Source: Paludibacteraceae bacterium
GTDB taxonomy: Bacteria; Bacteroidota; Bacteroidia; Bacteroidales; Paludibacteraceae
NCBI GenBank assembly: GCA_017527905.1
Contig: JAFXPK010000003.1
Location: 62,001-126,000 of the forward strand
DNA length: 64,000 bases
Direction of reading: 5' to 3'
How positions within the stretch are numbered: position 1 is the first letter of the stretch; each line of letters opens with the position of its first letter. The notes under the pieces were generated by a model, which was given only the letters and a program-made list of their open reading frames with translations, was not told where the DNA came from and searched no databases. The position numbers were made by a program, and so were the translations under genes. Shown piece by piece: positions 50,116 through 59,554 of this stretch.

Positions 50116-51303
50116 ATGGGTAGTATCGTCGTAACCGGTATGGGCATCATCTGTGGCTTAGGCTGCGGGACGCAAACTGTTTATGACGCGCTCCGTGCGG
50201 GCAAACCCGCCATAGGCACTGTGCGCCATCTGCGCACGTCACACACGGAACTCCCGGTCAGCGAGGTGGCGATGAGCGACGAGGAGATGATCGAGATGCT
50301 TCGCCTGTCCTCCGACATGGTGGTGACCCGTACCCCGCTCTTAGGTATGGTGGCCTTCCAACAGGCTGTGAAGCAGTCTGGCTTGACAGACGCTGTGCGC
50401 ACCGCCTTCGTCAACGGTACGACCGTGGGGGGTATGGAGAAGAGTGAGCAGTACTACCTGGATTTCTTCGAAGGAAAACATACGGAATATATCGCCGCAC
50501 ACGACTGCGGGGCGGGCACGGAGCAGATCGGCCGCCTCTTCGGTCATCTGGATGCGATGTATACCATTTCAACCGCCTGCTCCTCCGCCACCAACGCCCT
50601 TATCATGGGCGCTAACCTGATCAGAAGCGGCAAGGCGGATGCGGCGATCGTGGGCGGCACGGAGTCGCTCAGCAAGTTCCACCTCAACGGCTTCAATTCC
50701 CTGATGATACTGGACCACGAGCCTTGCAAACCATTCGACAAGAACCGCAACGGATTGAACCTGGGCGAGGGCGCCGCCTACCTGGTCATCGAGACCGCCG
50801 AGAGCGCACGGAAGCGGGGCGCGACCCCCTTGTGCGAGCTGAGCGGATACGCCAACGCCTGCGACGCATACCACCAGACAGCCACCTCACCCGAGGGCGA
50901 AGGACCTTTCCTCGCTATGACCGGTGCCTTGAGCAAGGCCGGACTGAAACCCGCCGACATCGATTACATCAATGCGCACGGAACCGGTACGGGCAACAAT
51001 GACCTGTGCGAAAGCGTGGCGATCAAACGGGTCTTTGGCGACCATGTGCCACCATTCTCCTCCACGAAGTCTTTCACGGGCCACACTACCAGCGCCGCCG
51101 GTGCGGTGGAGGCCGTCATATCGATCCTTTCCCTGACGAACGGATTCATCCCGGCGAACCTCAACTTCTCTTCAGCGATTGAAGAGAGTGGTTTGACCCC
51201 CGTGACCAAAGGCGTGGGCGACGTGGAGCTGCGTCATGTGATGAGCAATTCGTTCGGCTTCGGAGGCAATGACTCCTCCTGTATCTTCTCTAAAATCAGT
51301 TGA
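50116..51303 (+). CDS. Beta-ketoacyl-ACP synthase (FabF/FabB-like)
   Basis: 395 residues, a full thiolase-fold condensing enzyme. Catalytic Cys155 (TACSSA), His288 (NAHGTGT) and His323 (SFTGHT) are all present, so it should extend acyl chains with malonyl-ACP. The surrounding genes (ACP, chain-length factor, dehydratase) point to a dedicated polyene or specialised lipid rather than bulk fatty-acid synthesis. It lies 8 bases after the ACP gene and 3 before the chain-length factor gene. Confidence 0.9.
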   Translation: MGSIVVTGMGIICGLGCGTQTVYDALRAGKPAIGTVRHLRTSHTELPVSEVAMSDEEMIEMLRLSSDMVVTRTPLLGMVAFQQAVKQSGLTDAVRTAFVNGTTVGGMEKSEQYYLDFFEGKHTEYIAAHDCGAGTEQIGRLFGHLDAMYTISTACSSATNALIMGANLIRSGKADAAIVGGTESLSKFHLNGFNSLMILDHEPCKPFDKNRNGLNLGEGAAYLVIETAESARKRGATPLCELSGYANACDAYHQTATSPEGEGPFLAMTGALSKAGLKPADIDYINAHGTGTGNNDLCESVAIKRVFGDHVPPFSSTKSFTGHTTSAAGAVEAVISILSLTNGFIPANLNFSSAIEESGLTPVTKGVGDVELRHVMSNSFGFGGNDSSCIFSKIS

Positions 51304-51306
51304 ACC

Positions 51307-52359
51307 ATGGCAGTCTATATACAATCAGCGGCACAAATAACCATCCAATCGCCTTTGTGCGACGATTGGTTCACCTCCCCGATCCAAAGGGAAGGACGTT
51401 ATTTCCGCTCCGTGGAGCCCGATTTCAAGGCCTTCATCGACCCGATGGCCTCCCGAAGGATGGGCAGGCTGCTGAAACGGGCCATCGCCTCCGCCATGAC
51501 CGCCCTCGACGGGTATGAGGCGCCGCTGGACGCGATCGTGACAGGGACAGGCTTGGGTTGCATAGAGACCACGGAGAAATTCCTCAACGCTATGTTGCGG
51601 GACGGTGAGCAGGCATTGCCACCCTCCTTCTTCATGCAGTCCACGCACAACACGATCGGTTCCGTCATCGCCCAAAGGCTGAAATGCCACGGCTATAACA
51701 ACACGTTCACACACCGTGGCACCTCGTTCGACTGTGCCCTGCAGGATGCGCTTGCGCAATTCGAGCTGAACGATATCTCCTCCGCCTTGGTCTGCGCCAA
51801 CGACGAGATGACGGAGGCCTACTTCCAACTATTCGACCAGATCGGTTACTGGAAAGCCGAAGGGGTGACGGAAGCTATGTTCCATCACCCGACCACGGAG
51901 GGCAGCTTCGCCGGTGAGGTCTCCGCCGCTTTCCTTCTGAACACCCAATCCTCCCAACAGACGCTCTGCCGCATAGATGGGCTGGAGGTGCTCTTCGAGC
52001 CTACGGACGAGCGGTTCCGGCAAGCCGTCGAGGCACTTCTCGGCAAGGCGGGCATCACACGTGAAGAGGTGGACGCGGTGGTCTGCGGATACAATGCGGA
52101 CCGCACGAACGACGAGGTTTATACCCGGAGGCTAACGCCCCTCTTCCCGCAAACCACCCAAATCTATTACAAGCACCTCTTCGGAGAGGGCTTCTCCGCC
52201 TCCGCCATGGGTTACTACGTGGCGGCGACCTGCCTGAAACGGGGCGGGATACCTGCCCACATCCGCTACAAGGAGGGGAAGGCGACCCGGCCGAAACATA
52301 TATTAGTCTATAACCATTTCCAAGACAAGGATCATTCCATCGCACTACTATCATGCTGA
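51307..52359 (+). CDS. Ketosynthase-like chain-length factor
   Basis: 350 residues with the ketosynthase fold but without the catalytic set. The Cys position reads GTSF where the partner has ACSS, and the first His loop reads GYNADRT in place of NAHGTGT. Such subunits pair with an active ketosynthase as a chain-length factor in type II polyketide and aryl-polyene systems. Its end overlaps the next gene by 7 bases. It presumably forms a heterodimer with the protein encoded at 50116. Confidence 0.8.
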   Translation: MAVYIQSAAQITIQSPLCDDWFTSPIQREGRYFRSVEPDFKAFIDPMASRRMGRLLKRAIASAMTALDGYEAPLDAIVTGTGLGCIETTEKFLNAMLRDGEQALPPSFFMQSTHNTIGSVIAQRLKCHGYNNTFTHRGTSFDCALQDALAQFELNDISSALVCANDEMTEAYFQLFDQIGYWKAEGVTEAMFHHPTTEGSFAGEVSAAFLLNTQSSQQTLCRIDGLEVLFEPTDERFRQAVEALLGKAGITREEVDAVVCGYNADRTNDEVYTRRLTPLFPQTTQIYYKHLFGEGFSASAMGYYVAATCLKRGGIPAHIRYKEGKATRPKHILVYNHFQDKDHSIALLSC

Positions 52360-52706
52360 AGTTATTGTTACTATCCATCGTGCAGTCTTTCTGCTTGGCC
52401 ATGGGACAGGTGTTCCTGAAATTCGCCGTGGTGAAGATGCATAAGTTCGCCTTCACGTGGGAGTGGTTCAAGGAGGTGCTGACCAATTATTGGCTGGCCC
52501 TCACAGGCGTTTCGATGGGTCTTGCCACGGTTTTGTGGTTGTATATCCTGCGCCACTACCCGTTGTCGGAGGCGCATCCGCTCACTTGCCTGAGTTTCAT
52601 CTTCGCATTGCTCGCCTCCGCCCTCTTCCTGCACGAGTCGGTGCCCGTCACAAGGTGGATAGGCGTGGGCATCATCATGGTCGGTGTGTTTTTTGTGGCT
52701 AAATGA
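52353..52706 (+). CDS. Small EamA/SMR-like four-helix transporter subunit
   Basis: 117 residues with four membrane helices (about 3-22, 42-62, 69-90, 97-116). The motif GQVFLKFAV in helix 1 and PLSEAHPL before helix 3 resemble the half-size EamA proteins such as ArnE/ArnF, which act as dimers to flip lipid-linked sugars. Here it may flip the glycosylated lipid or its carrier across the inner membrane. It overlaps both neighbours (7 and 4 bases). Confidence 0.75.
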   Translation: MLKLLLLSIVQSFCLAMGQVFLKFAVVKMHKFAFTWEWFKEVLTNYWLALTGVSMGLATVLWLYILRHYPLSEAHPLTCLSFIFALLASALFLHESVPVTRWIGVGIIMVGVFFVAK

Positions 52707-53074
52707 TGAAAGAGATGTTTACCATACAATCCTATGACACGAAGGAGGAGAACCTCTTCGGACACCTGCTACGCTTCGACGAAGCCCATGAAGTGTTCGC
52801 GGCGCATTTCCCCGGCAATCCGATTGTGCCAGGGGCGGTGCTGGTGGATGTGATGCGTGCGGTCGCCACAGACATCCTAGGCGTTGAGGCGCAGGTGGTG
52901 ACGGTCAAGAACGCTAAGTTCATCACCGTGATCGTGCCTAAGAACGATGTGCTCCTGAAAATCACGACACGCTACACCCTTGCCGGAGAAGACTACCTGT
53001 TCAAGTCCGTTATAGCTGATGAGGAAAAGATATATGCCAAGTTCGATTTATTGGTGAAAGGGAAAGCCTTATGA
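52703..53074 (+). CDS. 3-hydroxyacyl-ACP dehydratase (FabZ-like hotdog)
   Basis: 123 residues. The hotdog-fold active-site loop AAHFPGNPIVPG with catalytic His35 is that of FabZ/FabA-type dehydratases, though the protein is a little short. It would remove water after each reduction and so create the double bonds of a polyene. A second ATG three bases in is an equally possible start. It overlaps the transporter gene and the glycosyltransferase gene by 4 bases each. Confidence 0.82.
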   Translation: MMKEMFTIQSYDTKEENLFGHLLRFDEAHEVFAAHFPGNPIVPGAVLVDVMRAVATDILGVEAQVVTVKNAKFITVIVPKNDVLLKITTRYTLAGEDYLFKSVIADEEKIYAKFDLLVKGKAL

Positions 53075-53844
53075 CGGCGGAAGAGACCAGACAACTATTC
53101 GCTTCGAAGCGCATTGGTGTATTGATACCCACCTACAACAACGAGAAGACCATATTGCAAGTGGTGACCTCCGTCGAGCCCTATTGCGAAACAGTGATTG
53201 TGGTGGACGATGGTTCCACCGACACGACCAAAAGACTGTTAGACCAACTGCCGGAAAATATACATGTAGTCTCCTATGCGAAGAACAGAGGGAAAGGCTA
53301 TGCGTTGAGGAAGGGCTTCGAGAAGGCCATGGAGCTAGGGCTCTCCGCCGTGGTGACCATGGATTCGGACGGGCAACACTTCGCGAGCGACCTCCCGCTC
53401 TTTGCGGAAGCGTGTGCGGCCGCCCCCGATGCGTTGATCGTAGGCAGCCGTTCGTTCCTCAACCCTAACATGCCGCAGAAGAATAGCTTCGCCAATAAAT
53501 TCTCCAACTTCTGGTTCGCCGTGCAGACCGGCATTCGCCTGCCCGACACCCAAACTGGCTATCGGCTCTACCCGTTGCAAAGGATGAAAGGGATGAAACC
53601 CCTCTGCCACCGCTACGAGGCGGAACTGGAGCTCTTGGTGCGTAGTGCTTGGCGGGCCATCCCGCTGAAGAGCATCTCCATCAACGTCTTCTACCCCTCC
53701 AAGGAGGAGCGGGTCACGCACTTCCGTCCCACGGTGGACTTCATCAGAATCAGCCTATTGAACACCCTGCTTTGCCTGCTGGCGATCGTGTATGGCTACC
53801 CGTCCATGGCGCTCCGCAAACTCCTCCGCAAATGTTTCAAATAA
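53071..53844 (+). CDS. Family 2 glycosyltransferase (dolichol-phosphate-mannose-synthase-like)
   Basis: 257 residues. GT-A motifs are GVLIPTYNNEKTI, VDDGSTDTT and the metal site TMDSDGQH (Asp98, Asp100). A hydrophobic C-terminal stretch (about 225-248) may anchor it to the membrane. Similar GT2 proteins occur in aryl-polyene and flexirubin-type loci and in polyprenyl-phosphate glycosylation. As the last gene of the operon, it may glycosylate the product or its carrier. No acyltransferase, thioesterase or exporter gene follows, unlike complete aryl-polyene clusters. Confidence 0.83.
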   Translation: MTAEETRQLFASKRIGVLIPTYNNEKTILQVVTSVEPYCETVIVVDDGSTDTTKRLLDQLPENIHVVSYAKNRGKGYALRKGFEKAMELGLSAVVTMDSDGQHFASDLPLFAEACAAAPDALIVGSRSFLNPNMPQKNSFANKFSNFWFAVQTGIRLPDTQTGYRLYPLQRMKGMKPLCHRYEAELELLVRSAWRAIPLKSISINVFYPSKEERVTHFRPTVDFIRISLLNTLLCLLAIVYGYPSMALRKLLRKCFK

Positions 53845-53859
53845 GCCTATAAGTGCGGC

Positions 53860-53985
53860 TCTGAAATCGTAAATTGTAAATAGTCAAATAGTAAATTCTA
53901 AACGGCCCAATAGTAAATATCTAAATGTCTAAATCATAAATAGTAAATCGTAAATAGCTAAATAGCAAACAAATAGTAAATATCG
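53860..53985. repeat. TAAATAG-type A/T-rich repeat (longest run)
   Basis: About 125 bases of degenerate heptamers (TAAATAG, TAAATCG, CTAAATG and related) fill the gap between two convergent genes. This is the longest such run in the window. Confidence 0.65.
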
Positions 53986-53999
53986 TGTTCTCCAAGCAC

Positions 54000-54030
54000 A
54001 AAAAAGGCCAGCTCCTTGCGAAGCCAGCCT
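54000..54030 (-). terminator. Terminator of the barrel protein gene
   Basis: Minus strand GGCTGGCT pairs with AGCTGGCC (two G-U pairs), followed by six T. Confidence 0.75.
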
Positions 54031-54054
54031 TGTTTGAAAAAATCGTATGATCGA

Positions 54055-54786
54055 TTAGAATGCCCAACCCAAACGGAGGGAAGGAACAGCTTGAGGTCTG
54101 AATGATACGCTGTGCGCTTTGTTTTCAGTCGTTGTAGTTGTTCCGTTAGTTTCAACAGAAACCTTCTTGTTAGTAATTATTTCAGCTCCCAATTTCACTT
54201 CAGCACCGATGAAGATGTTCTTTGCGAAGTAGTAGTTGAAACCAGAAACGGCTGATATGGCGAATGTGTTGAAACCACCGTCGTTCTTTTTGATTTCCTT
54301 GTTGTTCTCAGACTCTGAGGTCACCTTCGTGGAATAGATTCCGAATCCGAGCTCGCCACCGATGAATGGAGCCAATTTGTCGGTTCCGTCAAATACGTAG
54401 TTGATTCCTGGGTTAATAGAGAACAAAGAAACACGGTCAGTGCTCTCTGTTGCGCCATTTTCATTCGAAGTCTTGTAGATGCTAAGACCTAATCCCAAGT
54501 TCAGTTGGAGGTTGTCAGTCATGACATACACACCTCTCAAAAGTCCACCTTGAAGGTTAACCAAACTACTATTTGAGTTTGCCCCTGCCTCATCAACAAC
54601 TACAGTGTGGAATGGAGCGAAGCCCACTTCCATCATGAAACTGCCTTCTTCAGGTTTGTAAGAACTAGATGTGTTTGTTGTCTCTTGGTTTGAACTGAAT
54701 GATTCGTTCGTGGCTTCAGAAGCCGTCTGCGCATTCAATGCCAATGTCGACATGAAAGCTGCGATAGCTAAAAATAACTTCTTCAT
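54055..54786 (-). CDS. Outer-membrane beta-barrel protein
   Basis: About 243 residues from the MKKLFLAIAAFMSTLALNAQ start at 54786. An ATG at 54846 would put 20 polar residues before the signal peptide, so it is not used. The mature protein alternates polar and hydrophobic residues in strands of about 10 residues, with GFAPFHTVVVDE, LQLNLGLGLSIY and AISAVSGFNYYFA, and ends in an aromatic residue (LRLGWAF), the usual outer-membrane barrel ending. It resembles small OmpA/OmpW-like barrels of Bacteroidetes. Ligand or role is unknown. Confidence 0.8.
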   Translation of the reverse strand: MKKLFLAIAAFMSTLALNAQTASEATNESFSSNQETTNTSSSYKPEEGSFMMEVGFAPFHTVVVDEAGANSNSSLVNLQGGLLRGVYVMTDNLQLNLGLGLSIYKTSNENGATESTDRVSLFSINPGINYVFDGTDKLAPFIGGELGFGIYSTKVTSESENNKEIKKNDGGFNTFAISAVSGFNYYFAKNIFIGAEVKLGAEIITNKKVSVETNGTTTTTENKAHSVSFRPQAVPSLRLGWAF

Positions 54787-54900
54787 GTTTCTAAATTTTG
54801 TGGATCCAAATAGTATTAGATTCTCCTTCGGGAAGTGCGGATCCATTCATTCCCCAAAGAAAGTATGCGCAAACATATAGAAAAAAATCGAATAAATAAC

Positions 54901-54908
54901 TATCTTCG
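54901..54908 (+). promoter_or_regulatory. -7 box candidate for thrA
   Basis: TATCTTCG, one base off TAnnTTTG, lies 34 bases before the thrA start. No clear -33 element was seen. Confidence 0.4.
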
Positions 54909-54942
54909 CGACGCAAAACGTATAAATATAATTTTCAGAAGT

Positions 54943-57366
54943 ATGAAAGTCTTGAAATTTGGTGGAGCGTCCGTAGGCTCCATAAAAAACTTGAAGCAAG
55001 TCAAGAAGATTGTTGAGGGCGTGAGTGAGCCCGTTGTGATTGTTGTTTCAGCTGTGGGAAATGTCACCGATATGTTGCTGAATACCACATTGTTGGCTGC
55101 ACAGGGAAATGCTTCATATACAGAGACCTTAAATAAAATCATCAATACTCATAATCAGTTGATTGAGGAGTTGATGTCCTCATCTTTGACCTCGGAGGTG
55201 AAGAAAGAGGTGGACACGCTCCATGAGGAGTTGGAGAACATCCTGAAGGGTGTATATCTGATCAAGGACTTGACGGACAAGACAGGGGACGTTATCCTTT
55301 CGTACGGAGAGCGTATCGCTTCGTTGTTTGTCGGTAAGTACCTTGATGCGCAATACCTGGATTCGCGTAACTTCATCAAGACCAACAATTCGTTGGGTGG
55401 TGCGAACGTGGACCTTGAATTGTCCTACAAACTTATCAGGGAGCAATTCGCTTCTTCTTCCAACAAGCGTACGGTGATTGCCGGTTTCATCGCAAGTGAT
55501 GCGGAGACGTCTGATGTGACGACCTTGGGTCGTGGCGGGTCTGACTATACCGCCGCTTTGGTGGCCGCTGCTCTGGGTGCCTCCAAGATTGAGATTTGGA
55601 ACACGAATGATGGCTTCATGACAGCGGATCCTGCCGTGACGCGCAAGGCTTACAAAATAGACCACTTGAGCTACTCGGAGGCGATGGAGCTCTGTAACTT
55701 CGGCGCTGCCGTGATTTTCCCTCCGACTATCCATCCGGCTTGCGTGGCGAACATCCCTATTCAAATCATGAACATTGAGAAGCCGGACTGCCTTGGCACG
55801 CTGATCTCGACGGACGTGAAGGATGAGAAGACCATCAAGGGTATCTCTTCCATCGAGAACTCCGCACTGGTGACGATCCAAGGCATGGGCATGATGGGTG
55901 TGCATGGAGTGAACGGACGTATTTTCGCTTCGTTGGATTATAGTGATATACGACCTTTCTTTGTGTCCCAAACATCTTCCGGAAGCTCCATCTCCATCGG
56001 AGTTGAGGCTGAGGATGCGGAAGAGGTGGTGAACCTCTTGAGCGAAGAGTTCGACGAGGAGATGTCCATGGGCGCTATCGGCTCCATCACTGCTGAGAAG
56101 GACCTCTCCACCATCGCTATCGTGGGTGATAATATGAAGCAGACGACGGGTACCGCAGGCAAGCTCTTCAATGCGTTGGGACGTAACAACATCAATATCA
56201 TCGCATTGGCGCAGGGTTCCGCCGAGACGAACATCTCTTGCGTGGTGAAACGCGCGGACTTGCGTAAGGCGTTGAACTGTATCCATGAATCCTTCTTCCT
56301 CTCCGAGTACCAACAATTGAACCTATTCGTGGTCGGAACGGGTACGGTGGGCGGCAGCCTCTTGGAGCAATTGCATTCCCAAAAGGATTTGTTGATGAAG
56401 CAGAATAACCTGATGGTGAAGGTGATCGGTATCGCTGACGTGAGCAACTACATCCTGGACCGTGACGGCATAGACCTGACGCAGTACCAGGAGTTGCTGA
56501 AGAGCGGCAAGACCTCCACGCCTGAGATCATCAAGCAGGCGCTGATCGATTTGAACATCTATAATTGCGTCTTTGTCGACTGTACGGCGAGCGGCGCGAT
56601 CGCGAACATATACAAGGATCTTTTGTTGCATAACATCTCTGTCGTGGCGGCCAATAAGATCGCTGCCTCCGGGGATTATGACAACTACATGGAGCTGAAG
56701 AACATCGCCCGCAAGCGTGGCATCAAGTACTTGTACGAGACCAACGTGGGCGCCGGCCTTCCGATCATCAACACGATCAACGACTTGATCTTCAGTGGTG
56801 ATAGGATCGTGAAGTTGGAGGCTGTCCTTTCCGGTACGCTGAACTTCATCTTCAACACGATCAGTAAGGATATTCCTTTGAGCAAGGCTATCCGCATGGC
56901 GATGGAGGCACGTTTCGCCGAGCCTGACCCTCGTATCGACCTGAGCGGTAAGGATGTGATCCGTAAGCTGGTCATCTTGGCCCGTGAGTCGGGTATCCGT
57001 GTGGAGCAGGACGATGTGGAGAAGAACCTCTTCATCCCGAACGATTTCTTCGAGGGCTCGCTGGACGACTTCTGGAAGAAGGTGGAGGGCTACGACGCTG
57101 TGTTCGAGGAGAAACGCAAGGCTGTCGAGGCGGAGGGCAAGCACTTCTGCTTTGTCGCCAAACTCGAGAACGGCAAGACCAGCGTAGGCTTGCAGGCGGT
57201 GGGACCATCTCACCCATTCTTCGATTTGAGGGGCAGCAACAACCTGATCATCATCAACACGGCGCGCTACCAGGATCCTATGATGATCCGTGGCTACGGT
57301 GCGGGTGCGGCGGTGACGGCTGCGGGTGTCTTCGCCGACATCATCAGCATCGCGAACATCCGATAA
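54943..57366 (+). CDS. thrA: Bifunctional aspartokinase/homoserine dehydrogenase
   Basis: 807 residues from MKVLKFGGASVGS; an upstream in-frame ATG at 54835 gives an unlikely tail. The N-terminal kinase (about 1-295) has KFGGASVGS and GRGGSDYTAA. Two ACT domains (about 310-455) give feedback control. The C-terminal homoserine dehydrogenase starts with the NAD(P) loop VVGTGTVGGSLL and includes NKIAASGDY, LSGTLNFIF and AEPDPRIDLSGKDVIRK. It carries out the first and third steps from aspartate to threonine. thrC is at 43253, in a different operon. Confidence 0.95.
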   Translation: MKVLKFGGASVGSIKNLKQVKKIVEGVSEPVVIVVSAVGNVTDMLLNTTLLAAQGNASYTETLNKIINTHNQLIEELMSSSLTSEVKKEVDTLHEELENILKGVYLIKDLTDKTGDVILSYGERIASLFVGKYLDAQYLDSRNFIKTNNSLGGANVDLELSYKLIREQFASSSNKRTVIAGFIASDAETSDVTTLGRGGSDYTAALVAAALGASKIEIWNTNDGFMTADPAVTRKAYKIDHLSYSEAMELCNFGAAVIFPPTIHPACVANIPIQIMNIEKPDCLGTLISTDVKDEKTIKGISSIENSALVTIQGMGMMGVHGVNGRIFASLDYSDIRPFFVSQTSSGSSISIGVEAEDAEEVVNLLSEEFDEEMSMGAIGSITAEKDLSTIAIVGDNMKQTTGTAGKLFNALGRNNINIIALAQGSAETNISCVVKRADLRKALNCIHESFFLSEYQQLNLFVVGTGTVGGSLLEQLHSQKDLLMKQNNLMVKVIGIADVSNYILDRDGIDLTQYQELLKSGKTSTPEIIKQALIDLNIYNCVFVDCTASGAIANIYKDLLLHNISVVAANKIAASGDYDNYMELKNIARKRGIKYLYETNVGAGLPIINTINDLIFSGDRIVKLEAVLSGTLNFIFNTISKDIPLSKAIRMAMEARFAEPDPRIDLSGKDVIRKLVILARESGIRVEQDDVEKNLFIPNDFFEGSLDDFWKKVEGYDAVFEEKRKAVEAEGKHFCFVAKLENGKTSVGLQAVGPSHPFFDLRGSNNLIIINTARYQDPMMIRGYGAGAAVTAAGVFADIISIANIR

Positions 57367-57419
57367 GGAAGGTTCCCCTATAGAGACTATCGCTGAACTC
57401 TTTCAGCGTCAAAATAATG

Positions 57420-57452
57420 GAGACGGTGTGTATGCATCGTCTCTATTTTTTT
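57420..57452 (+). terminator. Terminator of thrA
   Basis: GAGACG (57420-57425) pairs with CGTCTC (57438-57443), then TATTTTTTT. A smaller hairpin, GCTGA/TCAGC, precedes it. Confidence 0.8.
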
Positions 57453-57495
57453 ATGAGCAAACCATTCATTTAATCGTTCAAAAACACACTCTTTT

Positions 57496-57527
57496 TTTGC
57501 GTATGTCGGCGGAAAATGCTATATTTG
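57496..57527 (+). promoter_or_regulatory. Promoter of gyrB
   Basis: TTTG (57496-57499), a 20-base spacer and TATATTTG (57520-57527) match the Bacteroidetes consensus fully. The leader is about 65 bases. Confidence 0.85.
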
Positions 57528-57599
57528 TTCGCTTTATATTGGTGCGTATGCGAAACCATGAAAGCATAAAACTGGAAAGATTATAAATTCATATAAAGT

Positions 57600-59546
57600 A
57601 TGAGTGAACAAAACAAAGAGACCTCCTATTCCGCCAAAAACATTCAGGTGTTGGAAGGCCTTGAGGCAGTGAGGAAGCGCCCTGCGATGTACATCGGAGA
57701 CATCAGCGAGCGTGGTTTGCACCACCTGGTATACGAGGTTGTTGACAACTCCATCGATGAGGCGTTAGCCGGATATTGCAAGAATATCAAGGTGGATATT
57801 TTGGAAGATAATTCTATTTCGGTAGAGGATGATGGTCGTGGTATTCCTGTTGATCTCCACGAAAAGGAGAAGAAATCAGCGCTCGAAGTCGTCATGACGG
57901 TGTTGCACGCCGGCGGTAAGTTCGATAAGGGAACTTACAAAGTGTCCGGTGGTCTCCACGGTGTGGGTGTATCTTGCGTGAACGCCCTCTCCACGAAGCT
58001 GGTGGCTGAGGTGTGCCGTGGTGGCAAACGCTACATCCAGGAGTACGCCTGCGGTAAGCCGCTGTACGCTGTGAAGGAGGTGGGCACCGCCGACAAGACG
58101 GGTACGAAGGTCACCTTCCACCCGGATAGCTCCATCTTCACGGAGACGGTCTATAAGTACGATATCCTCGCCAACCGTCTGCGCGACTTGGCTTACCTGA
58201 ATGCGGGTATCCGTATCACCCTTACCGACCACCGCGTCGATGCGGAGGGTAATATGCGTTCGGACGTCTTCCACTCGGAGAGAGGTCTGGGCGAGTTCGT
58301 CGAGTACTTGGACAGCACCCGTGAGCACTTGATCCCTGATGTGATCCACATCAATACGGACAAGTACGGTACGCCTGTCGAGGTGGCGATGACTTACAAC
58401 ACATCCTACAACGAAAACATCCACTCCTACGTCAATAACATCAACACCATCGAGGGCGGTACGCACGTGACTGGCTTCCGCATGGCACTGACGAGGACGT
58501 TGAAGAAATATGCCGAGGACTCCAAGATGTTGGAGAAGGCGAAGGTGGAGATCAATGGCGATGACTTCCGCGAGGGTCTGACTGCCGTCATCTCCGTGAA
58601 GGTGGCTGAGCCTCAGTTCGAGGGACAGACGAAGACGAAGTTGGGTAACGACGAGGTTTCCGGTATCGTGCAACAAGCTGTCGGCGAAGCACTTACGAAC
58701 TACTTGGAGGAGCACCCGAAGGAGGCGCGCATGATTGTCGACAAGGTGATCCTCGCCGCCCGCGCCCGTATCGCCGCCCGCAAGGCCCGCGACCTCGTGC
58801 AGAGGAAATCTCCGATGGGTGGCGCTGGTCTGCCGGGTAAACTGGCCGACTGCTCCGACAAGAACCCTGAGAACTGCGAGCTGTTCCTCGTCGAGGGAGA
58901 CTCCGCAGGTGGTACGGCTAAACAGGGCCGTAACCGTATGACGCAGGCGATCCTGCCTTTGCGTGGTAAGATCCTGAACGTCGAGAAGGCTATGCCTCAT
59001 AAGGTGCTCGAAAGCGAGGAAATCAAGAATATCTACACGGCCTTGGGCGTCACGATCGGTACGGAGGATGACGCGAAGGCGCTGAATATGGAGAAACTCC
59101 GTTACCACAAGGTGATCATCATGACCGATGCCGATGTCGATGGTAGCCACATCGACACGCTGATCCTTACCTTCTTCTTCAGACACATGCGTGAACTGAT
59201 CGAGAAGGGTTATGTCTACATCGCCGCGCCTCCGCTCTACCTCTGCAAGAAGGGTAATGTGGAGGAGTATTGCTGGACCGACCAGCAGAAGCAGGCCTTC
59301 GTGGACAAGTACGGAAGTGGTAACGAGAGCTCGGTGAACATCCAACGATACAAAGGTTTGGGTGAGATGAGTGCGGAGCAGTTGTGGTCCACGACCATGA
59401 ACCCGGAGAACCGTACGCTCCGTCAAGTTGCCATCGAAAACGTGGCGCAGGCTGATTACACCTTCTCCATGCTGATGGGTGACGATGTGGCTCCTCGCCG
59501 CCAATTCATCGAAGAGAACGCTACTTATGCCACTATCGATACTTAA
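57600..59546 (+). CDS. gyrB: DNA gyrase subunit B
   Basis: 648 residues, the compact GyrB length usual in this phylum. The GHKL ATPase motifs VDNSIDEALAG and DDGRGIPV with GGLHGVGVSCVNALS, the transducer domain, and the TOPRIM motifs EGDSAGGTAKQGR and TDADVDGSHIDTL are all present, as is the C-terminal QRYKGLGEM segment. With GyrA it introduces negative supercoils. It has its own promoter, and the isomerase gene starts 8 bases after it. Confidence 0.97.
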   Translation: MSEQNKETSYSAKNIQVLEGLEAVRKRPAMYIGDISERGLHHLVYEVVDNSIDEALAGYCKNIKVDILEDNSISVEDDGRGIPVDLHEKEKKSALEVVMTVLHAGGKFDKGTYKVSGGLHGVGVSCVNALSTKLVAEVCRGGKRYIQEYACGKPLYAVKEVGTADKTGTKVTFHPDSSIFTETVYKYDILANRLRDLAYLNAGIRITLTDHRVDAEGNMRSDVFHSERGLGEFVEYLDSTREHLIPDVIHINTDKYGTPVEVAMTYNTSYNENIHSYVNNINTIEGGTHVTGFRMALTRTLKKYAEDSKMLEKAKVEINGDDFREGLTAVISVKVAEPQFEGQTKTKLGNDEVSGIVQQAVGEALTNYLEEHPKEARMIVDKVILAARARIAARKARDLVQRKSPMGGAGLPGKLADCSDKNPENCELFLVEGDSAGGTAKQGRNRMTQAILPLRGKILNVEKAMPHKVLESEEIKNIYTALGVTIGTEDDAKALNMEKLRYHKVIIMTDADVDGSHIDTLILTFFFRHMRELIEKGYVYIAAPPLYLCKKGNVEEYCWTDQQKQAFVDKYGSGNESSVNIQRYKGLGEMSAEQLWSTTMNPENRTLRQVAIENVAQADYTFSMLMGDDVAPRRQFIEENATYATIDT

Positions 59547-59554
59547 TCTGAATA

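Noticed and set aside
54835..54942. Upstream in-frame extension of thrA
   Set aside because: The 36 extra residues are Lys/Arg/Ile-rich and unlike the family, which begins with MKVLKFGG; the -7 box candidate lies inside the extension.
55180..57213. Long antisense frames over thrA
   Set aside because: Composition is that of a mirrored coding frame; thrA itself is unmistakable.
57876..59504. A 542-codon open frame antisense to gyrB
   Set aside because: It is a shadow of the G/C-rich codon pattern of gyrB; residues are a low-quality mix of His, Arg and Val runs with no domain.
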